10,170 bases of DNA from Sphingobacteriales bacterium (GTDB lineage Bacteria > Bacteroidota > Bacteroidia > Chitinophagales > Chitinophagaceae): the NCBI GenBank assembly GCA_023251215.1, contig JAHEZF010000040.1, forward strand, positions 1 to 10,170, written 5' to 3'. The notes below the pieces were generated by a model, which was given only the letters and a program-made list of their open reading frames with translations, did not search any database and was not told the origin of the DNA. Numbering within the stretch: the stretch's first letter is position 1; each line of letters begins with the position of its first letter. The position numbers and the translations under genes were made by a program. Positions 1 to 4,893 of the stretch are shown here, one piece after another.

Positions 1-726
1 ACCAAAGCTTTAAAAGAAAAACAAAAATCATCAATAGCCATCGGCTTTCATTTACTGGCATCAGGGAAAATGGATGCTTTCATCAGTGCAGGCAATACAG
101 GGGCCATGCTGGTTGGCGCCTTATTCAGCATAAAAGCATTGGAAGCTGTCATAAGGCCAACTATTTCCAGCATCATACCCAAAGCCAATGGCGGCACAGG
201 TTTGTTACTTGATGTAGGTCTGAACGCTGATTGCAGACCGGAGCTGCTAAACCAGTTTGCTATCATGGGCACAGTATATGCCCGGCTGATCCTTGGTATT
301 GAAGAACCAAAAGTGGGTTTAATAAATGTTGGTGAAGAAGAAGGAAAAGGAAACCTGCTGGCCCAGGCCACATATCCCCTGCTGAAAGAAAATAAGCATA
401 TCAATTTTACCGGTAATATTGAAGGCCGGGATATACTGGGAGATAAAGCTGATGTGATGATATGCGACGGATTTACCGGCAACGTAATATTAAAACTGGC
501 TGAATCGCTTTACGGGATCACTCAAATGAAACAGGTGAAGCATGAATATTTTGAACGTTTCAATTTTGAGAACTATGGTGGCACCCCGGTGTTGGGTGTA
601 GCAAAACCAGTAATCATCGGCCATGGTATTTCTCATGCCAAAGCTTTTATGAATATGATTCATCTTGCACAGATCATGCTTGAAAAGGATGTGATGAGCA
701 GGATGAAAGAAGAATTAAAAGGTTAG
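1..726 (+). CDS. plsX: Phosphate acyltransferase PlsX, 5'-truncated by window edge
   Basis: PlsX transfers the acyl group from acyl-ACP to phosphate, giving acyl-phosphate, the donor for PlsY in phosphatidic acid synthesis; it acts at the inner face of the cytoplasmic membrane. The reading frame is open from base 1 (T-K-A-L-K-E-K...), so the gene starts outside the window. About 241 C-terminal residues are present of a usual 310-340. Visible family signatures are AGNTGAML just after the methionine at base 70, NVGEEEGKGN, DGFTGNVILKLAES, and the C-terminal YGGTPVLGV...VIIGHGISHAKA. The segment between NVILKLAES and YGGTP is short, as I remember it in Bacteroidota homologues. In many bacteria fabH follows plsX; here it does not, and a palindromic element begins about 50 bases after the stop. 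Identity is secure. Confidence 0.95.
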   Translation, partial: TKALKEKQKSSIAIGFHLLASGKMDAFISAGNTGAMLVGALFSIKALEAVIRPTISSIIPKANGGTGLLLDVGLNADCRPELLNQFAIMGTVYARLILGIEEPKVGLINVGEEEGKGNLLAQATYPLLKENKHINFTGNIEGRDILGDKADVMICDGFTGNVILKLAESLYGITQMKQVKHEYFERFNFENYGGTPVLGVAKPVIIGHGISHAKAFMNMIHLAQIMLEKDVMSRMKEELKG

Positions 727-768
727 AAATACGTCCCATATCTTATTGCACAGGTTATTCTTATTTAG

Positions 769-946
769 TAATTTTCACCCGTTGTGCGATTAAAAGTAAT
801 TGAAATTCATGAGTTCTTTTTTAAACTATGTGTTTTCTATGTATCTATTGTGCCTATGTGGTAATTTTTTTTCACCACATAGAAACATAGGCACATAGTT
901 GTCACATAGATATATACAAATTCAATCGCACAACGGGTTAATTTTC
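769..946. mobile_element. MITE-like element: 15-bp TIRs, abutting 8-bp direct repeats, no gene
   Basis: The core at 777-938 (162 bp) begins with ACCCGTTGTGCGATT and ends with its exact reverse complement (924-938). The octamer TAATTTTC lies directly outside each end (769-776 and 939-946), as a target-site duplication would. Inside, a second imperfect palindrome (826-909) consists of CTATGTG-like heptamers on the left arm and CACATAG-like ones on the right, around an AT-rich loop at 863-873. No open reading frame of note exists, so it would need a transposase in trans. It fills most of the gap between plsX and the next gene. Seen: repeats and their abutment. Inferred: transposition. The octamer is AT-rich, so a chance match is less unlikely than for a mixed sequence. 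Confidence 0.75.
826..909. repeat. Inner imperfect palindrome of CTATGTG-type heptamers
   Basis: The left arm has CTATGTG-like units beginning at 826, 837, 845 (CTATTGTG) and 854. The right arm has the complementary units ending at 882, 890, 898 and 909. Unit spacing is 11, 8, 9 on the left and, read inward from the outside, 11, 8, 8 on the right, so the arms mirror each other. The innermost perfect stem is CTATGTGGT (854-862) with ACCACATAG (874-882). Because the units resemble one another, several alternative pairings are possible. If transcribed it would form a long hairpin with a U-rich loop and might work as a terminator for plsX. Confidence 0.7.
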
Positions 947-969
947 ATCTCATTTTATTGAGCCACCCA

Positions 970-2094
970 ATGACAAAACTTATTCTTTCATTAATAATCC
1001 TACACTTGTCCTGGCTTTTGCAGGCACAGCCACAGAATTATGAGAATTTTGAAAAAAAATTTTTACCGAAAAGCAATACTATTTATTATCAACTCGGCAA
1101 CAGGACCATTCAGCTCAAAACATTTCAGTATAGCGATGCAAAGGACCTGGTAATGATCAACCTGCACGCTGATGAAACCACCTCTGTTGCATCTGCCCAA
1201 AAATTTCTTGAAGTTTACGGTGGATTGCTGATCAAAATAGAAAACAATAACAGGCGCAACATCCACTTCAGGCTTGGAAAAAGGAATTATACATTTGACC
1301 CCAACCGGATCTTTTCCCGTGAGGGCATTACACAGACATTGAAGGATCATGACCGTTTCAATGAAGCAGCCGCAGACGAGACAGAAAAATTTGCAAATCG
1401 CATTTTACAACTGGTGCCGGAAAATCTCTCCTGCATCATTGCCCTGCATAATAATACCGATGCTGCATTTTCTGTTACCAGTTATTTGCCGGGAAATGTA
1501 AAAGAGGCAGATGCAAAAAAAGTATATGCCGACTCACTCCAGGATGCTGATGATCTTTTTTTAACCACGGATAGCCTTCTTTACTGTCAACTATCTGCAG
1601 GAAAATACAATACCATCTGGCAGGATAATGAAAATGCCCGTAAAGATGGTTCGCTAAGTGTGTATTGCGGTGAAAAAGGCATACGCTACCTGAATTGTGA
1701 AACCCAGCATGGGAAAACAAGCCAATACTTTGAAATGCTGATGACTGCAATTAATTATCTTGAAAGGGTAAATGCAGCTGTTAAACTTTATAATTATACA
1801 TTGACAGTGTCCGGGGTCAGCCCGGATTTTTCGCACAATGAAATTTATTTTGGTGATAAAAGAATAGGAATGATACGAACAATAAATACAGATACGGCTA
1901 CCGGCAAGCTCTATGGAAAAATGGAAATTGCTAAAAATTTTCCTTTATATACTAACATGGATTTTTTCTTGTTTCCAGCCGAAGCCGGTGACTCCAAAAT
2001 TGAACTTCGTATTGATCCAACAAGAGAAAAGAAGCAACTGAAGCCCACAGACAATACAATCGGTATATCTGTAAAAAAATCAATATTGAACTGA
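970..2094 (+). CDS. Secreted M14 carboxypeptidase-like protein, function unknown
   Basis: This is a 374-residue protein starting at the ATG at 970. A TTG four codons earlier (958) is in frame, but the ATG places the hydrophobic signal peptide (residues 1-19, MTKLILSL...LLQA) right at the N-terminus, with likely cleavage after A19, so the product is exported. I do not recognise a named family, but the order of residues recalls M14 zinc carboxypeptidases: H66-A-D-E69 (HxxE zinc ligands), D110-P-N112-R113-I-F (the DxNRxF substrate-binding pair), H160 in a strand-like IIALHNN (third zinc ligand), and E244 in YLNCETQHG (candidate catalytic Glu). A beta-rich C-terminal part (about 270-374) follows. 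A peptidase, amidase or deacylase acting on wall peptide or other exported substrates is a reasonable guess, not shown. It stands alone, downstream of the MITE-like element and upstream of the tRNA promoter. Confidence 0.75.
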   Translation: MTKLILSLIILHLSWLLQAQPQNYENFEKKFLPKSNTIYYQLGNRTIQLKTFQYSDAKDLVMINLHADETTSVASAQKFLEVYGGLLIKIENNNRRNIHFRLGKRNYTFDPNRIFSREGITQTLKDHDRFNEAAADETEKFANRILQLVPENLSCIIALHNNTDAAFSVTSYLPGNVKEADAKKVYADSLQDADDLFLTTDSLLYCQLSAGKYNTIWQDNENARKDGSLSVYCGEKGIRYLNCETQHGKTSQYFEMLMTAINYLERVNAAVKLYNYTLTVSGVSPDFSHNEIYFGDKRIGMIRTINTDTATGKLYGKMEIAKNFPLYTNMDFFLFPAEAGDSKIELRIDPTREKKQLKPTDNTIGISVKKSILN

Positions 2095-2103
2095 TTAAAA
2101 AGT

Positions 2104-2135
2104 TTTGGTGCAAAAGTACTATGCCCGTATTTTTG
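2104..2135 (+). promoter_or_regulatory. Bacteroidota-type promoter for tRNA-Lys
   Basis: TTTG at 2104-2107, then a 20-base spacer, then TATTTTTG at 2128-2135. This matches the Bacteroidota housekeeping sigma consensus TTTG-N19-21-TAnnTTTG exactly. Transcription should start around 2140-2145, about 30 bases before the mature tRNA 5' end. Confidence 0.8.
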
Positions 2136-2172
2136 CACTCCCAAAAAAAGTTGTCTAAACGACTTCTTTGGA

Positions 2173-2245
2173 GATCTCGTAGCTCAGTTGGTAGAGCACA
2201 ACACTTTTAATGTTGGGGCCCTGGGTTCGAGTCCCAGCGGGATCA
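2173..2245 (+). tRNA. tRNA-Lys (anticodon UUU)
   Basis: A complete cloverleaf can be drawn. Acceptor stem GATCTCG (2173-2179) pairs with CGGGATC (2238-2244) with one G-U; discriminator is A2245. The D stem is GCTC/GAGC. The anticodon stem CAACA/TGTTG encloses loop CTTTTAA (2204-2210), giving anticodon TTT, lysine. The variable loop has five bases. T stem CTGGG/CCCAG encloses TTCGAGT. CCA is not encoded. It has its own promoter and terminator and is a single-gene unit. Its 3' end is partly repeated about 320 bases downstream. Confidence 0.97.
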
Positions 2246-2250
2246 CACCA

Positions 2251-2282
2251 AAAAGCCTCTGAGTAACCGCAGAGGCTTTTTT
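2251..2282 (+). terminator. Rho-independent terminator of tRNA-Lys
   Basis: AAAAGCCTCTG (2251-2261) and CAGAGGCTTTT (2270-2280) form a perfect 11-bp stem with an 8-base loop and end in a T run. It starts five bases after the tRNA discriminator base and ends four bases before the GIY-YIG start codon. Confidence 0.9.
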
Positions 2283-2286
2283 AATT

Positions 2287-2541
2287 ATGTTTTTCGTCTA
2301 TCTGCTATACAGTAAAAAGCTTGATAAATACTATATTGGTTCAACCGCTGATATTGAAGTCAGGCTTAACCAACACAATCACCAGGAAGTAAAATTTACT
2401 TCAAGGGGAATTCCCTGGTCTCTTAAATATCTTGAATCATTTCCAGATAGAACCTCTGCAATGAAACGGGAATTTCAAATTAAAGCAAAAAAAAGCCGTA
2501 AATATATCGAATGGCTAATCGAATCAAAAAGGAATTCCTAG
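2287..2541 (+). CDS. GIY-YIG nuclease family protein (small, single-domain)
   Basis: An 84-residue single GIY-YIG domain. Motif halves are F3-V-Y-L-L-Y (GIY position) and Y15-Y-I-G-S-T (YIG position). Following are the R26-L-N-Q-H helix with the usual catalytic Arg, and A58-M-K-R-E-F with the metal-binding Glu at E62, then a basic KAKKSRKYIEWL tail. All expected catalytic positions are present, so it is probably an active endonuclease. The length is normal for the UrvC/UPF0213-like stand-alone group. The ATG lies four bases after the tRNA-Lys terminator, so there is no room for a separate leader and no Shine-Dalgarno sequence. Expression presumably depends on read-through from the tRNA promoter. 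Downstream of the stop lies a damaged copy of the tRNA 3' end. Its natural substrate is unknown. Confidence 0.93.
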   Translation: MFFVYLLYSKKLDKYYIGSTADIEVRLNQHNHQEVKFTSRGIPWSLKYLESFPDRTSAMKREFQIKAKKSRKYIEWLIESKRNS

Positions 2542-2544
2542 GCA

Positions 2545-2583
2545 CTGGGTTCTCCCGAAAGCTTTCGGGACAGCGGGATCACC
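2545..2583 (+). repeat. Broken duplicate of the tRNA-Lys 3' end (att-like remnant)
   Basis: CTGGGTTC (2545-2552) equals tRNA bases 2221-2228, and CAGCGGGATCA (2571-2581) equals tRNA bases 2235-2245. In place of GAGTCC between them is an 18-bp perfect palindrome. The T stem can no longer pair, and no 5' half of a tRNA exists, so this is a remnant and not a gene. Together with the terminator that follows, it mirrors the tRNA-plus-terminator on the other side of the GIY-YIG gene. Confidence 0.8.
2553..2570. repeat. 18-bp perfect palindrome, copy 1
   Basis: TCCCGAAAGCTTTCGGGA is self-complementary over all 18 bases and is preceded by TTC and followed by CA. A sister copy at 4861-4878 has identical flanks and two symmetric base changes. 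Confidence 0.85.
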
Positions 2584-2608
2584 AAAGCCTCCGCAAAGGA
2601 GGCTTTTT
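2584..2608 (+). terminator. Second terminator, after the GIY-YIG gene
   Basis: AAAGCCTCC (2584-2592), loop GCAAA, GGAGGCTTT (2598-2606), then T's. It shares the outer AAAGCCTC/GAGGCTTT stem with the tRNA-Lys terminator and occupies the same position relative to the tRNA 3' sequence, so it is likely part of the same duplication. Confidence 0.85.
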
Positions 2609-2623
2609 CATTACCAAAAACCT

Positions 2624-2653
2624 TTTGAATTGCACAATTTTAAAGTAGGTTTG
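2624..2653 (+). promoter_or_regulatory. Bacteroidota-type promoter for the SDR gene
   Basis: TTTG at 2624-2627, an 18-base spacer, and TAGGTTTG at 2646-2653, which fits TAnnTTTG exactly. The start codon at 2672 lies 18 bases downstream, implying a very short 5' leader. Confidence 0.7.
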
Positions 2654-2671
2654 CAGCAACCTTGATTATCC

Positions 2672-3481
2672 ATGTCTTCATATTTCAAAGATAAAGTGGT
2701 TGTAGTAACCGGAGGCACCGATGGCATTGGAAAAGCATTAGTAGATGCATTGCTTGAAAAAGGAGCCAAAGTGGCTACCTGTGGCCGCAATCATGATAAA
2801 TTGTACCAGTTACAATCTGCATACCCTTCGGCCAACCTCCATACAATGGTAGCAGATGTAAGTAGTGAAAATGATTGCCGCCGTTTTATTGAACTCAGCA
2901 TCAAAAATTTTGGCGGTATTGATATCCTGATCAACAATGCCGGTATTTCCATGAGGGCCTTAATAAAAGATGTTTCTGCTGAAGTGCTACGCAAAGTAAT
3001 GGACGTAAATTTTTTTGGCGCTGTCTATTGCACCAAATATGCGCTTAGTTCTATTATTGAAAGAAAAGGAGTAATTGCCGCTGTGTCGTCTATTGCCGGC
3101 TATCGTGGTTTGCCCGGCAGAAGCGGTTACTCAGCCAGTAAGTTTGCTTTGCAGGGATGGCTCGAAGCGATTAAAACGGAGTTGATGAATGATGATGTGC
3201 ATGTAATGTGGGTTTGCCCCGGTTTTACCACATCCAATATCCGCAATGCAGCCCTGAACAAAGATGGTAATTCGTACGGCAAAAGCCCAATGGATGAAGG
3301 TAAAATGATGAGTGCAGAAGAATGTGCCCAACATATTTTAAAAGCCATTCAAAAAAGAAAAAGAACTTTAGTGCTTACTTTCACTGGTAAACGAACAGTG
3401 TTTATGCAAAAATTTTTTCCCAAACTGGCGGATAAACTGACCTATAAATTCTTTTTTAAAGATGGAAAGTTGGTGAAATAG
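2672..3481 (+). CDS. Short-chain dehydrogenase/reductase (SDR) family oxidoreductase
   Basis: A 269-residue classical SDR. Cofactor-binding glycine motif T13-G-G-T-D-G-I-G20 lies at the N-terminus; R39 after the second strand hints at NADP(H) preference. D62-V caps the adenine pocket. N88-N-A-G91 follows strand 4. The catalytic tetrad is N113, S140, Y153 and K157 (Y-S-A-S-K), all present. P183-G-F comes before the substrate loop. The C-terminus (about 230-269) is basic and hydrophobic (RTVFMQKFFPKLADKL), which suggests membrane association, as in SDR subgroups acting on lipids; that is inference. The substrate cannot be named from sequence. It has its own promoter; the four-helix-bundle cassette begins directly after its stop codon. 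Confidence 0.95.
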   Translation: MSSYFKDKVVVVTGGTDGIGKALVDALLEKGAKVATCGRNHDKLYQLQSAYPSANLHTMVADVSSENDCRRFIELSIKNFGGIDILINNAGISMRALIKDVSAEVLRKVMDVNFFGAVYCTKYALSSIIERKGVIAAVSSIAGYRGLPGRSGYSASKFALQGWLEAIKTELMNDDVHVMWVCPGFTTSNIRNAALNKDGNSYGKSPMDEGKMMSAEECAQHILKAIQKRKRTLVLTFTGKRTVFMQKFFPKLADKLTYKFFFKDGKLVK

Positions 3482-3482
3482 A

Positions 3483-3524
3483 AATGTAAAATCAAAAATA
3501 TAAAATCTAAAATGTGAAAGTTGG
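3483..3524. repeat. Left flank of four-helix cassette: three 14-bp-period units
   Basis: Units start at 3483 (AATGTAAAAT), 3497 (AATATAAAAT) and 3511 (AATGTGAAAG), exactly 14 bases apart, each a 10-base core plus 4 variable bases. The first begins two bases after the SDR stop. The third runs into the probable TTG start codon of the four-helix gene. The inverse array lies on the far side of that gene. Confidence 0.75.
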
Positions 3525-3889
3525 GAGAACCAAGAAGATATGACCTTGAAGACAGATTGGTAAAATTTGCCATCATGATTCTGGAAGTTTGTGATATTCT
3601 TCCCAATACAAAAGCAGGTAATAATCTTGAGCATCAGTTATCAAAAAGTGGAACAGCCCCGGCATTGATGTATGGTGAAGTGCAGGCCGCTGAATCAAGA
3701 GCCGATTTTATACATAAAATGAAAATGTTACTTAAAGAACTGCGGGAAACAAGAATTTCACTAAGGATAATAAATGAAAAACCAATACTAACGCATGAAA
3801 AGATTGGATCGGCTTTGAAGGAATGCAACGAACTGATAGGGATATTTACAAAAAGTATAGAAACTGCAAATAAAAACAAGCTTCGGTAA
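3521..3889 (+). CDS. Four helix bundle protein (23S rRNA intervening-sequence / Avd-like family)
   Basis: A 122-residue, highly helical protein. The family signature spans residues 40-76: LSKSGTAPALMYGEVQAAES followed by RADFIHKMKMLLKELRET, typical of the four-helix-bundle family (TIGR02436) that includes proteins encoded in 23S rRNA intervening sequences and the Avd accessory protein of diversity-generating retroelements. No reverse transcriptase or rRNA is present here, so it belongs to the common stand-alone form, whose role is unknown. These proteins form multimers and some bind nucleic acid. The start is a TTG, because an in-frame TGA at 3515 closes the frame upstream and the next ATG (3575) would remove helix 1. 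Both ends touch inverted 14-bp-period repeats, and the gene with its repeats exactly fills the gap between the SDR gene and the next gene. Confidence 0.88.
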   Translation: MGEPRRYDLEDRLVKFAIMILEVCDILPNTKAGNNLEHQLSKSGTAPALMYGEVQAAESRADFIHKMKMLLKELRETRISLRIINEKPILTHEKIGSALKECNELIGIFTKSIETANKNKLR

Positions 3890-3926
3890 TTTTATATTTA
3901 ATATTTTACATTCCGCATTTTACATT
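3885..3926. repeat. Right flank of four-helix cassette: three inverted 14-bp-period units
   Basis: ATTTTATATT (3889-3898), ATTTTACATT (3903-3912) and ATTTTACATT (3917-3926) recur every 14 bases. They are the reverse complements of the cores on the left flank. The innermost unit overlaps the stop codon (TAA 3887-3889). The outermost, extended to an 11-bp match (3917-3927), pairs with 3482-3492. The next gene starts at 3932. Confidence 0.75.
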
Positions 3927-3931
3927 TATCA

Positions 3932-4759
3932 ATGCCACTGCTAACCCTCACTTCCGACATTGGCAACCAGGATTACCTGGTAAGCGCTGTAAAGGCGCAA
4001 CTTTTACAGATCAATCCCGATTTTAAAATCGTTGATATTTCACACAACATTCCGCCATTCAATTATCCGCAGGCAGCATATATATGCCGCAGCGCCATTA
4101 AAAATTTTCCGGATTTCACTTACCATATCGTTTTAGTAAATCTTTTTGAAAACAAACCGGAACAATTATTACTGGCTTATCACAAAAACCAGTATTTACT
4201 CTGCGCCGATAATGGATTGCTGACGATGATACTGGAAGAAAAACCTGAATTGGTAATTGGCATACCACTGGATAAACTGGCAGTAAAAAGCACCACCTAC
4301 ATCACGGAAATGATGGGCAAAGCTATCAGCCAACTGGTGAATGGCGAATCCATTCAAAATATTGGCATACCCGATGTAAAGTTCACAGAGAAAAACCATT
4401 TGAGGCCTTTGCTTGATAATAACTGGATAGAAGGCCAGATCATCTTCATTGACAATTTTGAAAATGTAATCGTGAATATTACCCGTGAACAGTTTGAAGA
4501 ACAACGCAAGGGTCGCAGCTTCCGGATTGCCTTTAAAAGAGATGAAGTGATTGACCGGATCAGCGAAAGTTATGCTGATGTAAGTGAGGGAGAAAAACTC
4601 GCTTTATTCAACAGTGCAGGCTATCTTGAAATTGCCATCAATAAAGGAAATGCCGCCGGCTTGTTTGGACTAAAAGGTTTTTCAGAAAAAACAAGGCAGG
4701 CATCTAACTTACTTCAAAACCAACTTCCCTACCAGACGGTCAGGATTTATTTTGAGTGA
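3932..4759 (+). CDS. SAM hydroxide adenosyltransferase-family protein (DUF62-like), divergent
   Basis: A 275-residue protein of the family related to chlorinase/fluorinase, whose common members convert S-adenosylmethionine and water to adenosine and methionine. Family features, in order: N-terminal LTSDIGNQDYLVSAVK (residues 6-21, usual form TTDFG..D.YV...KG), VDISHNIPPF (34-43), CADNGLLT (91-98, usual PDNGLL), DNFENVIVNI (174-183), and the C-terminal GYLEIAINKGNAAGLFG. The canonical VDPGVG...R stretch reads LVNLFENKPEQ here (68-78). The usual FHGRDxFxPxAAH segment reads TYITEMMGKAISQLVNG (122-138). The Asp, Arg and His tied to hydrolysis in characterised members therefore seem replaced. I recall Bacteroidota members lacking DPGVG, so this may be a lineage subfamily. 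Activity is uncertain; fold assignment is firm. The gene begins four bases after the flanking repeat. Confidence 0.88.
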   Translation: MPLLTLTSDIGNQDYLVSAVKAQLLQINPDFKIVDISHNIPPFNYPQAAYICRSAIKNFPDFTYHIVLVNLFENKPEQLLLAYHKNQYLLCADNGLLTMILEEKPELVIGIPLDKLAVKSTTYITEMMGKAISQLVNGESIQNIGIPDVKFTEKNHLRPLLDNNWIEGQIIFIDNFENVIVNITREQFEEQRKGRSFRIAFKRDEVIDRISESYADVSEGEKLALFNSAGYLEIAINKGNAAGLFGLKGFSEKTRQASNLLQNQLPYQTVRIYFE

Positions 4760-4823
4760 TCAGTCGTGTTGAAACTTTTTGAAAATATTACAAAATATCG
4801 GTCAAAGACTGCCTGCTGTGGAC

Positions 4824-4837
4824 AGTGAACTGTGAAC
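4824..4837. repeat. Tandem heptamer pair AGTGAAC/TGTGAAC
   Basis: Two adjacent heptamers differing at one base lie in the 134-base gap between the SAM-family gene and the DUF2723 gene. It is short and could be chance, but such periodic heptamers recur elsewhere in the window (CTATGTG at 826-909). Confidence 0.4.
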
Positions 4838-4847
4838 CGAATATCCC

Positions 4848-4855
4848 TATTTTTG
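4848..4855 (+). promoter_or_regulatory. Likely -7 element (TATTTTTG) for the DUF2723 gene
   Basis: An exact TAnnTTTG match 38 bases before the start codon, identical to the -7 box of the tRNA-Lys promoter. No TTTG lies at the expected 19-21 bases upstream, so only half of the promoter is supported. If used, transcription would begin at about 4861, right at the start of the palindrome. Confidence 0.5.
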
Positions 4856-4860
4856 CTTTC

Positions 4861-4878
4861 TCCCGATAGCTATCGGGA
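4861..4878. repeat. 18-bp perfect palindrome, copy 2
   Basis: TCCCGATAGCTATCGGGA, perfectly self-complementary, preceded by TTC and followed by CA like copy 1 at 2553-2570. It differs from copy 1 by A-to-T and T-to-A at mirrored positions, so both copies remain perfect palindromes. It ends 15 bases before the DUF2723 start codon and would form a hairpin in the mRNA leader. Confidence 0.85.
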
Positions 4879-4893
4879 CAAAATCAACCCTTT

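Noticed and set aside
48..482. Minus-strand open frame antisense to plsX
   Set aside because: The plsX frame carries clear family motifs over this entire stretch; the antisense product is low-complexity Ser/Pro-rich.
958..969. TTG at 958 as the start of the M14-like gene
   Set aside because: The in-frame ATG at 970 puts the signal peptide directly at the N-terminus; the four extra residues (MSHP) add nothing.
2541..2583. A second tRNA gene after the GIY-YIG gene
   Set aside because: Only the 3' part is present, the T stem is destroyed by the palindrome, and there is no acceptor 5' strand, D arm or anticodon arm.
3521..3889. Part of a diversity-generating retroelement (Avd accessory protein)
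   Set aside because: No reverse transcriptase, template repeat or variable target gene is in the window; the family has many stand-alone members.
3483..3926. CRISPR array suggested by regular short repeats
   Set aside because: Units are 10-base cores at a 14-base period, inverted across a gene; there are no 25-40 bp repeats, spacers or cas genes.
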